Source: Malachius bipustulatus (lineage: Eukaryota; Arthropoda; Insecta; Coleoptera; Melyridae). From it: a DNA stretch of 64,000 nt. The DNA lies in the NCBI GenBank assembly GCA_910589415.1, contig OU342631.1, forward strand, positions 4,278,001 through 4,342,000, read 5' to 3'. Shown here piece after piece: positions 22,906-36,369 of this stretch (position 1 is its first letter; every line of letters starts with the position of its first letter). The translations under genes and the position numbers were made by a program. The notes beneath the pieces are model-generated. The model saw only the letters and a list, made by a program, of their open reading frames with translations, searched no databases and was not told where the DNA came from.

Positions 22906-24459
22906 GTAACATCAATTATTGACCTAGAGAGATAAAGCCGTGTAACCATACGCATGCCCGTAAAACAAAATTGTGTTGCAATTCATTGATACTGATCATG
23001 AAGTTATTTAAAGCGTCATAAGTGTTATCCGTACAATAATTACAGTCATGATGAGTACAGTTCAAATAATTGTGTATTTTGAAATCAACTAAAATAATAA
23101 GACAATTATTATACGGACTGAAAAATTTAATCCACTGAGATGATCCAAGACACAATCATATAGTCGCCCAGTGAATATTAGGAGAGACATAGACAACTAA
23201 GACAAAAAAATAAGACTAATTGTAAATAAAAATATCAAGGAGTTCACGCGGTTACCAGATCGCCACGGCCATATTGGACACCAACCATAATTCATACGCG
23301 GCTAATTCTACGTAACATCGAACTTGACTAGGATTCATTTTTGTTGAAAAGAGTCGATCATCAAGTTTTCAACTCAGTCACTCACTGTACTGCCCGCTGT
23401 ATAGTAGAACGTTGATGCGCGCTCTCGCATTAAATTTCATGTTTTTCATTTCAACAACTGGCCGCGTGGCCAGCGGGTCGCATGTGAGCCGCTATGGTTC
23501 TGATGCGACTTGGTCGTCGCCACAGCCACACAGACTATAATGCCCCTAAGACATCCTCATAATCCCTTTGATACTAGTAACTATATTTGTCATTATTACA
23601 GCTACAGTTATGATTCTTGATAAAATTTATGTTTAAAATTTAAAAATTGTAGTGTTTTAATTATTATCATCCATCGATTCTTAATAAGTTTTTTCAAGTA
23701 TAGGTACTATACTATACATAGTAAGAAATACAACGAATCAATAATCCAACATTGAAGCAAAGTAATCTACAAGGATGAAACTGAGAAACAGAATTAGATA
23801 TAATTTTAATATTACATTCACGGAGCAAATTTACGAATTTTGGGGAACTTATTGAAAAGCAAATTATAATTTAGGGAGTCTGGAAAAACTTCAGCACGGA
23901 TATCCCTTCCTGGATTATTCCCGGGTCTCGGGGGTCCGGTGTGGAAATTAGAATTCCGTCTCTAATGCGTCTCGTAGGATGCAATAGGTCCTTCAGGGAT
24001 GCTTCCTAAGAATAAGCATCAAAGACAAAAGTTGTCAACCTAACGGGGAGCTCTAAAAGGAAGCCCGCTATTTGCTTTTAATGAACGTCTCTGCTTTGTG
24101 TGATTTTGCGAGTTTTAATGAATTTCTTGATTCGGTCTAATTTAGAAAAAATCTTTCCTAATGAGCCAGTCTCATTCTGAAATTTCAATGAATCGCTGCT
24201 AAAATCATGCTTTCTTGTACATAAATAAGATAATCTCTTTAGTAAGTAAATTAATTCAGTAGGTATTGAATTTTCTTGTATTAATTATTTTTCAAGTATT
24301 AGTACAAGAAAACCGCTGATAATTACAGAACTTTTCACAAAAATAATGAGCAGAGCTCTGAATTTTTTCTGACTTCACTTTTGCTTTATTAATCTAGTGA
24401 CCAGCATGCAATAATTTTAGGAAGGTGTAGGTAGTAGACTGATCTTATACCCAAATATA
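22906..24459. other. Intronic DNA, probable upstream LINE debris and a GC-richer patch
   Basis: The minus-strand open frame 22916-23155 ends WLHGFISLGQ just before the reverse transcriptase block and may be its degraded upstream part. Around 23390-23560 and 23890-24060 the sequence is GC-richer without recognisable content. Confidence 0.3.
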
Positions 24460-25337
24460 TTTTTTCTACTCCCAACCTTTAATCTGCATATTAAGTATGA
24501 ATCACCAGTGCTTTAATGGGTCTCATTAAGATACAAATTTTCATTAAAGCACTGGTCAAGCTATCCAATGGCAGAGGAGCATTTGCAATCGAATCGGTTC
24601 GTTTTCGCTCACAATCGGGTCGGCAAGCCAACCGAAGTCACAGAGTTGTCATACTCACGACAAAAATTGCCTTGTGATATAAGTTCTGTATTTCTGAAAA
24701 AAAATTCTGAACGTTTATTTAATTTAGAACATAAGTAACATTCAAAGAAAATTTATCAAGATTTTATGTTACCTTAATTAATTTGATAGGTAGGTATATC
24801 GTGTAAAAGATAGGAAGATAAAGTATTATATCATTCGTAGCGGTCCGTGATATAGTATTCAAAGCGGCAACGCTGCGACCGTGACCGTCACGTGCGCATG
24901 TAAGCAATATCGTAATTAATGGCTGACAATGTTATTAAAATTATTACTGAAAATCAAAGCGTAAAGTTCGGAATTCGAACTTCGCATAATAAAAATTTCG
25001 CAGTAGTGAGTAGTGCCCTTAAACTTGATACTAAAACATGTCTCAGCAGAATAATCTTAGCGACGAAAAGAAAATTTGGTACCTAATATGCGTAAGCAAC
25101 CTATCTTAACCTCAATGATCCGCAATAATTGTACACGGGTCATTGTTAAAATATATAATTTTTCAATCTTTTCTATGAAATAAAAAAGGGTGGTAGAAAA
25201 AATAGTGTATGGAACTCGCAGATAATGGCTATTAATACGCTCTTATGATGGTTAAGACACTCGCCTACGGCTCGTATCTTAACCATCATACTCGCGTATT
25301 AATAGCCTTCATTATAAGCTCGTTGCATAATATACTA
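24460..25337 (+). mobile_element. 0.88 kb two-hairpin element, copy A
   Basis: This is nearly identical to the reverse complement of 40733-41611, and homology stops sharply at both ends. One end holds a short hairpin, CCAGTGCTTTAATG / CATTAAAGCACTGG (24508-24555). The other holds a longer one, GGCTATTAATACGC...ATGATGGTTAAGA paired with TCTTAACCATCAT...GCGTATTAATAGCC (25226-25302). There are no terminal inverted repeats, open frame or target duplication, so the class is unknown. The unusual layout of a hairpin near each end is shared by both copies. Confidence 0.85.
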
Positions 25338-26965
25338 ATTATTTACAATTCAAGTGTTTTGCAATTATTATTACAAATAAAGTTGAAGAGTCAAAAGCAA
25401 TGAGTAGTACCTAATTTAAAATAGCAGAAATATTTGCCTGGAATATTCAGGGCGCTAAATAGTAAGAATTATTATTGTGGTCGAGCACTAAGATATTTTT
25501 TAGAATCGTGCATAATAACCGTTAAAAGTTAATGTTTTCTAAAAGTTTCAACCACTCTCCAAGACTGCACGATTTAGCTGGTATTAATAAGGCTGAAGTA
25601 CAAAGTGTTAGTTATTCTGAAGTAGAAACTGTGTAGAGCAGACAACTTTTTTAAATAAGTATTTCTTAGCTTATAGGATCACCCTCTCTGTACCTACTCC
25701 AGATCACGGTTCTCCCGGCTCTTGTTCAGAAGTTTAGAAACACGATAAAAATAAATACCTCATGTATTTAGAATTATAAATATAGTCTTTTAATCTATAA
25801 ATCTTGCTACAATAATAATAATTATCTAAGATCCATTGCTGGAATAATTCATGAACATAATTTCGCGTCTTACAAATTTCAAGCTTTGATTAAATTTATT
25901 CTATTGAAAATGTATCTTTTTAGTGAGTATACGAAACCATAAATAATCACATTTAGTAGACATTTTGAAAAATCTTTCCGCATTTGTATGAAATCCAATT
26001 TCAGTGGGAATGGAGTCTTCTTTTTGAGAAATGCAACTTTAATCTATGCAACATATATATAGTCGGGCATGAGGTCAGTTGCTAGCCTATGCAGTAGGTA
26101 TAATCACTCCCGGAGAAGGGATTTATTACGCTCTCCTCCTGCTATCCTGACGGCTCAGATGTGAGACCGTTGCTACCGGACGTGCCCCAAATAAATACCA
26201 TGTCTTATCACTCTCTGCAGCCCGCGTTGCCTGCCAGGGCATGAAAAATAATAAATTCTGATGGCGAAGAGTCATGATCGGGTTTTACAAGGCCTGAAAT
26301 ACTCTCAGGTCCCTTTTCTACACGATGATAATTTGTAGTAAGCGTTTGTTATCTTTTGTTTCTCGCGAAAGAAATTTTCTCAAGAAAATTGATTATACCT
26401 GTACTTGGGGGTGTAATTTGATTGGAGGAGAAACTTTTTTTTATGTTAAACATGAAAACCAAATTTTGTTATCAAGCATTACCATGCTCTGAATTTGCCA
26501 ACTTCATTTAGGTAAGAGTTTAACTAATAATTACATCGTGCTAATAATTCACATCCCTAACGAGTGGAACAATTTGAAAAAGAACTATACAAGAGGAGGA
26601 ATTTGATTGGTTCTATTCAGCAGTTCTATTCAATAATTTATATTTTGTTTAAATAATGATAGGCCATTTTTACACGTTCACCATCTGCTCAACCCGGTAA
26701 TAACTCAACATTTAAAAAACATTACCTGACAGCAACTATAAATGAAGTATATTTTGCATTTTGATCACTTGATAGCTGATACAGGAAATATTTTTGGTGC
26801 AAAATACCTCAGTTTTTGACCAACCTGCAGAGCCAACTCTCAACATCAAGACGCTAGGTATATCTCCGTTAATATACAACTTTTACGTAAACAATTTTTA
26901 TTGAATCTGCTTAAACGAATGTATTTAACATTATTGTGTTAAAAAAATCAACTTACGAAACAGCC
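25338..26965. other. AT-rich intronic DNA, no gene seen
   Basis: A modest GC-richer patch at about 26100-26300 is the only compositional change. Confidence 0.4.
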
Positions 26966-27551
26966 TATAGGTGTACCAGCTCGATTTAGACAACGGTAAG
27001 GGCCGTGTAGGTCTCGTCAAGACGAAACGTTTTTTTATTTGAAGTTTTTGGATTTGGACCTTCGTTACGGAAATATGGCCGACTTCCGGTTTTCAGTTTT
27101 TTGGCTCCAGTTTCGGCATTTTTAGGTTCTCGCCCAAACTGAAACTAGTTTTGGAAACTCCTTAGCTTCAGTTACAACTTTCATATTGAAGTCAAGGTTC
27201 TATCTCTGTTAGATTCAAAATGGCGACATGCCCAAGACTTTAAATTTTAAGTCTTTGAATCAATTCAAATTGAATCAAATTGAAAAATTAAGATTTTGAA
27301 TCCAACAGAGATAGAACCTTGACTTCAATATGAAAGTTGTAACTGAAGCTAAGGAGTTTCCAAAACTAGTTTCAGTTTGGGCGAGAACCTAAAAATGCCG
27401 AAACTGGAGCCAAAAAACTAAAAACCGGAAGTCGGCCATATTTCCGCAACGAAGGTCCAAATCCAAAAACTTCAAATAAAAAAACGTTTCGTCTTGACGA
27501 GATCTACACGACCCTTACCGTTGTCTAAATCGAGCTGGTACACCCTGTATA
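26966..27551. mobile_element. 586-bp foldback element, very similar arms
   Basis: TATAGGTGTACCAGCTCGATTT faces AAATCGAGCTGGTACACCCTGTATA. Arms of about 245 bp are almost identical, for example ATATGGCCGACTTCCGGTTTT / AAAACCGGAAGTCGGCCATAT. The left terminus lacks three bases of the TATACAGGGTG end. The low divergence between arms suggests recent insertion or arm conversion. It is non-coding. Confidence 0.92.
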
Positions 27552-29689
27552 TGTAGACAATCAGATTACTTAAAAATATTTAGGCATTGGTAACTTAAAA
27601 AGCAACTTTTGTTTAATCAATTCTGCTGAGGTTCTTGATGACAAGGTAAAATGGCACTTCGATATCTGCTTCCAATCTCGAGATATAATACCTGCGTAAT
27701 ATCGTCGACGTCTTATCTGTCGCGGCAGTTGTGACGTCAGAATTCTGTCTTCTATATGGACAAAATATAAAATAATATTAGGACCTCTTTACCTCTTTTA
27801 TGTTTATTTAACAACAAATCGGACGGCGCCTGGACCTGACACAGGCATTAAACTATACTGTGACAAAAGATGACACATTGTTAGGGCAGAAATTAACACT
27901 AGAACATATTTTAAACAATTTGAATCATGTACCTACCATCTCTGTTGGAATTGATCCGTTTTTGGAATTTTGGAATTAATCGTTGAATCTATATGGAGCC
28001 CATATAAGTCGATTATTTATGCAGGTTTTCAGTTACTTATGCGTTCATTCCTGATGTAGTTACATTTTGTCTGTTGAGCCATTTTCGAGAAAATTCTGAA
28101 AAAGTTTTTAATCTTGTGCTGTCATTCTCGTGCATTATTGACTTTATTAATTATTAAAAAATGATAACACATAAAAACGTCAAAAATTATAAAAACAGCT
28201 CGTCTAAATTTTTAAATGAAAGTAAGTCTCTTACAAAAATTACACCAACTGGAAAATGGCCTAACAGACTTAAAATTTAACTGCAGTAACAGAAGCAGCT
28301 TTTCAATTTTAACAAATGACCAATTTTACTTTCTCTCTAAAGAAATTGGGGGGAGGGAGAATATTTAAAAATATATGAGTAAATGTGAAGGACTGCCAGA
28401 GAGAAAAAAAATCGTCAAGGGAGAATATCTCGAAAACACGAGTTTTTCTTGGATTATGCGTATGGAGACTTATCAAATAATATACCAATCCCTAACCTTA
28501 TGAAGTTAAACAAATTTGACTGAAACCCAATTTCCATCAGGATTCTGCAGGGTTTGTAATCATTAAACCTTCATTAAAAAAAGTTAAGTCGTCAATAAAT
28601 TTGTGACGAGAATGAGTTCTTTAATTACTTATTAGAAGTAAGCTTGTACCCTGATGCATGCAATGTCAAATCTCTTCGAAGAGAATTAATTTGAAAAATT
28701 TCAATGAGGAGGGTAACGCTATAATTAGTACGATTTAGGGCTCCTACTTTTTGAAATTCGAAATTGAAATTTTAATCGATATTTTATCTTCATCAGGATA
28801 TTAAGGTCCAATTAATAATAAGGATAGATGCTTTTATCCAGCCTATTGCTTTTGATGTTTCTTTATAACTTTTTGTCAGAAATCTTTAGCAAGATGTTGT
28901 TTGTAGGTACCTACCTACCTACCTACGATTTTTTAGTTACTTAGTTACTTAAATTTGTTAATTTGTTACAAAGGAAACGATGCTTAATTTGCATCATCAT
29001 GTGATTAACCTCGTATGTTTTTCATACAAGAGATGTTCAGATAATTACAAAGTTGATGCGATGTTGTGTAAAAATTAAACACACAGCCGATCGTAGCGTC
29101 TAGTTTAGCATAGAATGCGATTAAATGGATATACGACTCGCGCTATGCATATCACAGGCCGTCGCATCCATAAAGAACTGATTGATGGTTTTTAGTATCA
29201 GAGGAAGAGGATGAAACCGATGAAACGTTACACTACACTGTACAGGATGGGGCACTAACACAATTCCAATTAATCATTATTTACTCTCTATTTAAATACT
29301 GAACGTCGAACGCTGATTTGTTACACGGATGGGCGAATTGGAGCAGCTGCTTCCGTTGTCGCGGTTACTCTAAATAGAACAAACATTGAAAAAGTTCTCT
29401 TTCAAAGAGTTCGACCAATCGGTCACTTCAATAGGCTTAGAAGCTTGGATAGTAGCTAAGCTTGTAACGTTAATGTTAGAAACCTAATTCAGCCAAAATA
29501 CCAATTTAGTAGGTAATCTAAATCGAAATTAGAATATCAACCCTTTTCCTAACCAACAAAAACGTCTGCGCAATTCTGTATAGACCATGTGAAATATCCA
29601 ATTTAGAGCAGAGAAAAGTAGGATGGAGAGGGACAAAGGGGAATGAGTTAAGAACCCTTTCAGGTCCGGAGAGACGACGCTCGCTAGTA
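27552..29689. other. AT-rich intronic DNA with a TACC microsatellite
   Basis: A short (TACC)n run lies at 28907-28925, followed by TTACTTAG repeats. No gene was seen. Confidence 0.45.
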
Positions 29690-30440
29690 ATGCTAACTTG
29701 TTATCACAACGCAATTTGCTGCGTGGCTCCCTTTGAGTTTCTTACCGACCCGGAAACTTTTAATACACACCTAAACAGGCCGTCCAGAACTCCTAGCCGA
29801 AAATTAATGAATACACCGAACAGGAACAGGATGATTACCATCCAACGTCTTCCAGAGCCTGACCATGCATTATAAATAAGCAGCGGTTTAAAAGGACGAG
29901 AAAGTTTTTAATTAAATTTCATACTTTTGGCGCCTTCACGGGACACAATATTCTTTCCGGGCGAAATCGAGGGTAAATTGCAAAGCGGACGATTTCACAA
30001 CCCCTGTCAATAAACACATTGCGACTGGCGCTATCGATCACCGCGGGAAATTGGGGCGGTCATAAAGAATTGGCCACGTTCACCAGCCCAATTAGTCAAG
30101 ATGATTGATACGGGGTGGCCGATGGTGAAACATCTAGTTAGCCATGCCCGGGCCGCCATGATTTATGGACTACAAGATAAGATCCCGCCGCCACAGCCCG
30201 CTTGTGGAAGGAAATAAGGAATTCCCATGCAGGCCGCCCGTCTGCTCGGAGACGGCTGGGGCAGAATCTCTCCCCTTCCCTCGCTTGCAAGGATTAGGAA
30301 ATCCTGTATCGGTAATGAGTCAGACGGGAGGGATAAACGTAGCTATCTCGATCTATTCACTCGGACACGAAAACGGGAAATTGAAATTTTATCTCCGTAC
30401 CAGAGCAGGTCTCACGTAATTCGATCGGAACGTTAGATAA
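29690..30440. other. GC-richer, repeat-poor island
   Basis: This has markedly higher GC by eye. Near 30090 CCAATTAGTCAAGATGATTG contains a TAAT-type homeodomain core, and AGATAAGAT near 30174 is a GATA-type site. Overlapping open frames 30165-30419 and 30227-30436 show no domain. It is a candidate intronic enhancer on composition only. Confidence 0.25.
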
Positions 30441-30752
30441 TAGGGTTAACATGACTTGATTCAAGAATGACATGTTTTTTCGCTTTCTTTGTTTTTACAA
30501 ACTCATGATCAAAGAGCGCGTTGTTCTAAAGCCTTTATATCACGTGGAGGGTATATACAGCATATGAATGAAATTGCCGGTGAAATTAAGAGGATCTTCT
30601 TTTAAATCCCTTTCTAATGGAGCCTACGGTATCCCAGAATCTTCTATAATGTATGAAGCGGAGGAAGTCAATTAACGGTGAAAATGTAGGAAAAAGAAGC
30701 CGCGAGAATCCACGTTTTTCTGAATTTTTCAACATCTTTGTGTGTTCCCAGA

Positions 30753-30771
30753 GGAGAGAGAGAGAGAGAGA
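30753..30771. repeat. (GA)n microsatellite
   Basis: About nine GA units. Confidence 0.9.
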
Positions 30772-32039
30772 ATCTGAATTTTCGCCTTCGCTGATTCCGC
30801 AATAAATTTATCGACCGATAAATTTCTCTGTAAAGAAGGAAATATAAGGAAATATATTCCATCTTAATATTGTATGGGTGGACTGGATGGCTTGAGTAGA
30901 CAGCGCCTAATTGGGAAATCGCTGGCATTTCTACTGGGCCGTACTCCCGAGGAGTAATTTAATAACGACATGGAATTTCGCTACTCTGCAGATATTTCTT
31001 ACAAAGAATTGTCTTAGAGCTGACATTATTGTCAAAAAATTCGCTCATACGGAGCGATAATTTCCAACCGTTCGCAGGTTTCATTATGCTATCCGGCTTT
31101 ATCATCCTTGGATTGAGAACAGATTTCTATAAAAACAAATTAATTAGAATTCTAAGCGATGTTGACATCGGGTTGTTGATTATTCATAATTTCTTTCAAC
31201 TGCAGAAGGTATTCGTTAGAGACAAATCGAAGTACAGTAATCAGGAGTATAAAGAATGTTCGAATTTCTCATCAAAATGCCTAGCAGTGCTTTGCTAATA
31301 ACGAAGAACTTATAACAAGATCCTTAACGAAATTTCACCAAAATGAGGTTTCCTTCAATTCAGCTAGAAGTTTTCAATTTAATTGAAATTCTCTACTAAA
31401 ATAACCTAATAAAATGATATACTTTATGATACACTTTATAATGGTATACTAGAGTATACTATGATATACTTGAGTATAGAAGCAACTGTTTATAAAATAG
31501 TCTGGGTTATTTTCTTACCCCTCTCAGATTTTCAGCATTATGCAGCTCAATAAAACTAAATAGTTAACTACCACAGAAATTTTAATTAGATATTTGCAAA
31601 AATGTGGCAGCAAATTCAACTAGAGCTGTCAAGCTTATGATATCACAATCTTATATTATGTATAGGTATTATGAATAAAAAAAGTGGGAACTTAATTATA
31701 ATTTCCATTTACAATAAAAATTATTATTGGTAATAATTTTTTAAAGCAGATGTACGTATAAGGAAACTGAAGCAAACTGCGAGAAAAGTAAAGGTTGGAG
31801 CAAAACATGTATCCACATTTTTATTTACTCTAAAAAGAACCTAAATTTGGCAAGCAGCTTTCAGACAACAGTTAGTACTCGTTAGCAAAATGGCTTGCAA
31901 AAACTCCCTATAATAGCTTTCCACGTTATTACTGACATGATAAAATTGATTCGTTTCTTGTGCCATGTGTAATTTTTGTAGTCCTTTTCTTTGTATTTTC
32001 TTTCTTCAGTCGATAATGAACTAGGAGGTTCTTTAAAGC
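30772..32039. other. AT-rich intronic DNA with short ATATACT repeats
   Basis: Between about 31416 and 31480, variants of GATATACTTTATGATACACT and TAGAGTATACTATGATATACT repeat irregularly. No gene was seen; the open frame 31029-31298 (+) shows no motif. Confidence 0.45.
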
Positions 32040-32560
32040 ACTCTAATTCAATGAGAACGGAAATGACGCCTTCTAGCCGTCACGTTCACATCCTCATGCA
32101 AGTTTTAATGTGTTGAAGTTTCCTATAAAGGATAACACATCCGGTAAGGTTCCAGGACTGTAACTCTTTGTCAAGCAGGATTAGCTAATAATCCGGGCGT
32201 TGTTCCCAAGGGAAGTCGAAACAGCTCTAACGAAGCGACGAGAGTACAGGTAGAGCCCCGGGGCTCTAATTGCGGCAGTCCGTTGACAGTGAACAATCAC
32301 GTGCTGTCGTCCGACCGAGGCCACCCTCTTATATGCATCATTTTTATGTTATTCAGCAGCAAAATTAAATAATTCCGCAGGCGGCTTCACAGATACGTTT
32401 ACTCTTTACTCACTGGTGAAATGAATGCGTCCATTCGTAATTTTTTAGCCGATTACCAAAAAGGGAAAAGAGTCGAAAATTGGTTGTAGGCGACGGGTGG
32501 GGGATGAGTAAAGAGGGTTAATAGCATCGGAAGAGCTGAGTGGACGAATGAGGTCTAATG
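32040..32560. other. GC-richer island containing an 18-nt perfect palindrome
   Basis: GC-rich by eye and free of foldback structure. The perfect palindrome TAGAGCCCCGGGGCTCTA occupies 32251-32268. Possible regulatory DNA by inference. Confidence 0.25.
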
Positions 32561-34116
32561 CTATTTTCAGCGTATTTTACCAACAAGCTTATCCTTATTG
32601 GAACAGTAGAGGTTCTCGATATCGATGACGAGGTCCATCCCCTGTAATTCACTTGTCCGGTCTTCATTAAGGTATACTATTCCCTACCCTCAAATCGAAT
32701 ATCAATCTAAAACTTACACCTCAGAATATGAATGATTTTTGTAGCCATACACATAAGCTTCCTAGTTTCGTTCATCTTCGAAAATTGATTATAAAAAACG
32801 GGATTTTTAGGTTTTTGAAAGGCAAGTATGAAAGGTTACTTAACTTTTTTATTTGAATAATAATTCATAATTTGTTTTACTGTCTAAGTTTATCCTCTGT
32901 GCCAAAATGATCGAAATAGGTTTTTTGGACCTTGTCCATCGTTTATGTCATAATAAACACATTTGGATAGTCGTAAATCCTAATATGTTGCTCCCAATTA
33001 TTTATAGTAGGCATTTTTTTACTTGATTTGATTATTTATTAGCTCCTTTGTTTAGCTAAACCGCCTTACCGGAATGATTATCTACACTTTCTATAAGATT
33101 ATTTGATGTTATTATTGGACGAGATAATAACACGAATAAGGTCTTTTATTTAAAACAGGTGAATTCATATTATTCCTATTTCTTGGCATTGACGCTTCCT
33201 AGATATCACCATAAAAGACCTCCGAGACGGTATTATAATATTACAGCAGCCGACGAGGAAAATTCATCACAGCAAATGCAAGGGTTGCGGTTAAGTATTT
33301 AAATTTAAATACAGCAAAAGCTTCTATTATTATAAGGTTCACATCGTACTTTAGCATGTAAGTTTTAATAAGAAGATTTATTTTGATATTGATAGCCATT
33401 TGACCACAAACACCCTTTACTATTTATCAACCGTAGGTATAATTGAAAAGCCAGCAGGAAATATGTTTATTAGGTATGCTAGTGAAAGCATAGAACGAAG
33501 GTGATCAGAAAGGGAGGCCTTTTCAGGTGCTTCATTTTGTACATGAATAGGCAGCGTAGTGGTTTTCTCGCATTTTTCCTTTTATCAGATAAAATTTCAC
33601 CCCCCAAGGAAATGCGTTCTCTGGCGGCTACGATTTGCTTTCAAAATTACGCGATTCCGAAGAATCCATTTTATACCTACTTCCATCCTATAACTGGCTG
33701 AATTCACAAAGGAATAACCAAACAGCAAGTGCTACTAAAAATTCTGAAGCAACAACCATGAAACTTAATTAAAATGTGAAGGGTACAAACAATAATGAAA
33801 TAATATCGCTGTAAGGGACCAAAATATTCAAACCTGAGAAAAACTTTCCCATAATTACTATGTCAAAGTGAGTGTTGAGAATATTAACATAAGATAATTG
33901 AGTATGATATATTTATGACCTCATATTTATTAAAATTTGTGATGGAAAAACGGTCATGTGGACATAAACATGTATGGCCTGTAGCCTGTTATAGATATTC
34001 GTGATATCCTGTCATATACCTTATGCAACTGATTTATAGAATTATTCTGTTACATGAACCAGTTTTGACGAGCTATGTTTATTATAAAAAAGTATATTTT
34101 ACATTTGATAGAATAT
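32561..34116. other. AT-rich intronic DNA, no gene seen
   Basis: Nothing recognisable; the open frame 33501-33701 (+) shows no motif. Confidence 0.4.
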
Positions 34117-34869
34117 ATACCGTGTGTCCCCGGATAGGTGAAACGACTCTTATAAAAGACAAAAATTTTTTGATTTCAATTTTAATTTTTTGGGCTTCTG
34201 CCCTGCTTGGCTAAAGAATAACTTCTAACAAAATTTTAGTTTTGAAAAATCAAGCATGCCTTGGAAATTTCCAAGAAACCGGTTTTTATGTTGAGTAAAG
34301 TGCCTTTTATGTGGCAAAAAGACAAAATGTTATTTGAAAAAGTTGTTCAGAATCAACATTTGGGTCCCTATACCAAATTTCAAAATATCAAATAAATATA
34401 ATAAAATCAAAATCATTTATTTTTATGTTTTATTTCACAAATCAAAGAATTTTATTTTGTAACAATGACTGCCATGGAAAAACCAAATTGTATCCATATC
34501 AATAGCAATTTGTCAATATCAGTCTTTGTTACAAATGAAATTCTTTGATTTGTGAAATAAACATAAAAGTAAATGTAAAAGATCAAAGTTGGCCTATGAT
34601 TTTGAAATTGGGTATACAGACCTAAATGTTGATTCTGAACAACTTTTTCAAAAACCGTTTTGTCGTTTTTGCCACATAAAAGGCACTTTACTCAACAGAA
34701 AAACAGGTTTCTTGGAAATTTCCAAGAAATGCTTGATTTTTCAAAACTGAAATTTTGTTAGAAATTATTCTTTAGCCAAGCAGGGCTGAACCCCAAAAAA
34801 TTAAAATTAAAATCAAAAATTTTTTGTCTTTTATAAGAGTCGTTTCACCTATCCGGGGACACACGGTAT
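34117..34869. mobile_element. 753-bp foldback element, ACCGTGTGTCCCC termini
   Basis: ATACCGTGTGTCCCCGGATAGG faces CCTATCCGGGGACACACGGTAT. The arms stay complementary for about 340 bp, including AAGTGCCTTTTATGTGGCAAA / TTTGCCACATAAAAGGCACTT and CAAAGAATTT / AAATTCTTTG near the apex. The terminus resembles, but differs from, the TACAGGGTGTCC type. It is non-coding. Confidence 0.92.
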
Positions 34870-35312
34870 GTGTAAAATTCTGGGTAAAATTTAGGTTCAT
34901 TGTGATTAATAAAGCTATTTAGCTTCCTATACAACTAATACTAATTTTCACACATTTTTTTCTCATTTTACACATTTTTATAGACAGAATTTGTATAATA
35001 ATTATTATTTAATCGATTTACCTATAGCTGCTTTAAATTAGAAATCCAGGAGAGGTTATTGGCAATAAATGCTCCCAATTGTGGCTTTCGAAATTATTCA
35101 AATCTAATTAAATAACTTCTGTACTGGACGACTAATATTTTCAAATGGTCGTATATTTAAAAAATAATATAACAGACTATTTTGTAACAAATGTTATTTT
35201 CTCTTTAAAACTTTTAATAATCAACTATTGTTGCTTGGTTTTGCTTAGTGTAACTATAAAAAGGCGAATTTTCCCAGTTGTGGTCGTCAAAGTATTGTTT
35301 GTACATTCAATG
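34870..35312. other. AT-rich spacer between two foldback elements
   Basis: No feature seen. Confidence 0.4.
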
Positions 35313-36166
35313 TATATACAGGGTGTCCCATTTTAATGTCCCACCCCGGATAACTTTTGTCAGTGACCTTGAAACAAAAATTGTTTGGTACAAAAGTTGT
35401 ACAACTTGGAGGGGGACATTCGATGGCACTAATACTTTTGACCTTGGGTACATGGTTCAAAGTCATTCAAGGTCAACTTTGTTTTTTTAAATGGAACTTC
35501 CTATTTTTGACATCGGCAATCGATTGCGCGTGAAAAAATATGAGACTTTTGTCTGAAACTTTTTTTGTGAAAACGCAAATTTAATCGACTTATGCTGATG
35601 CCAAAATTAAAAATTTTTAAGCTTTGTGAATTTTTAACTCGAGAATGGTAGCTTTCTAAGAAAATCCGCCAGGGACAAAAAGTGCTTGGATTTGCGCAAG
35701 GAACCATCACGAATTTTCTTGAACACAGGCGCTGAGAACAGAATTTTCGTTAATTTTGAGCTATTTGTACCAAAGAAATAATTAAACTTTTCTTGATGAA
35801 AAATCTAACTTGTGGTTCTCTTCTAAACCTCACCATTCTCGAGTTGAAAATTCAAAAATTTTAATATTTTCAATTTTGAAGGCTAAATTAATTGAGAAAA
35901 TTTGCGTTTTCAGAAAAAAAGTTCCAGACAAAAGTCTCATATTTTTTCACGCGCAATCGATTGCCGATGTCAAAAATAGGAAGTTCCAATTAAAAAAACA
36001 AAGTTGACCTTGAATGACCTTGAACCTTGTACCCAAGGTCAGAAGTATTAGTGCCATCGAATGTCCCCCTCCAAGTTGTACAAATTTTGTACCAAACAAT
36101 TTTTGATTCAAGGTCACTGACAAAAGTTATCCGGGGTGGGACATTAAAATGGGACACCTGTATATG
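35313..36166. mobile_element. 854-bp foldback element, TACAGGGTGTCCCA termini
   Basis: TATATACAGGGTGTCCCATTTT faces AAAATGGGACACCTGTATAT. Arms of about 345 bp match almost perfectly, for example CAATCGATTGCGCGTGAAAAA / TTTTTCACGCGCAATCGATTG and ACTCGAGAATGG / CCATTCTCGAGT. The open frames 35278-35490, 35501-35710 and 35810-36007 are arm sequence read on each side, not genes. Confidence 0.92.
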
Positions 36167-36369
36167 GTTGATATTATAACTTTGAAGTTAGAAATAGGTT
36201 TTACCCTTTTTTCACCTCCCAGTTTTACCCTCTTGGTAAATCTCACCATATGCAAGAATATTTTTTAAACGAATTAAATTATTATTTCCTACAACATTAA
36301 ATATCTTCAAAGTGAAATAATCATATAAGTGCTTATACCAGAATATGAATTTTCCCCAATTAACTAATG

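Noticed and set aside
24460..25337. Helitron
   Set aside because: There is a hairpin near the end, but the two copies do not share a CTRR terminus or a 5' TC start.
35278..36007. Open frames inside the 35 kb foldback
   Set aside because: Similar frames appear in both arms because the arms are inverted copies; no protein family.
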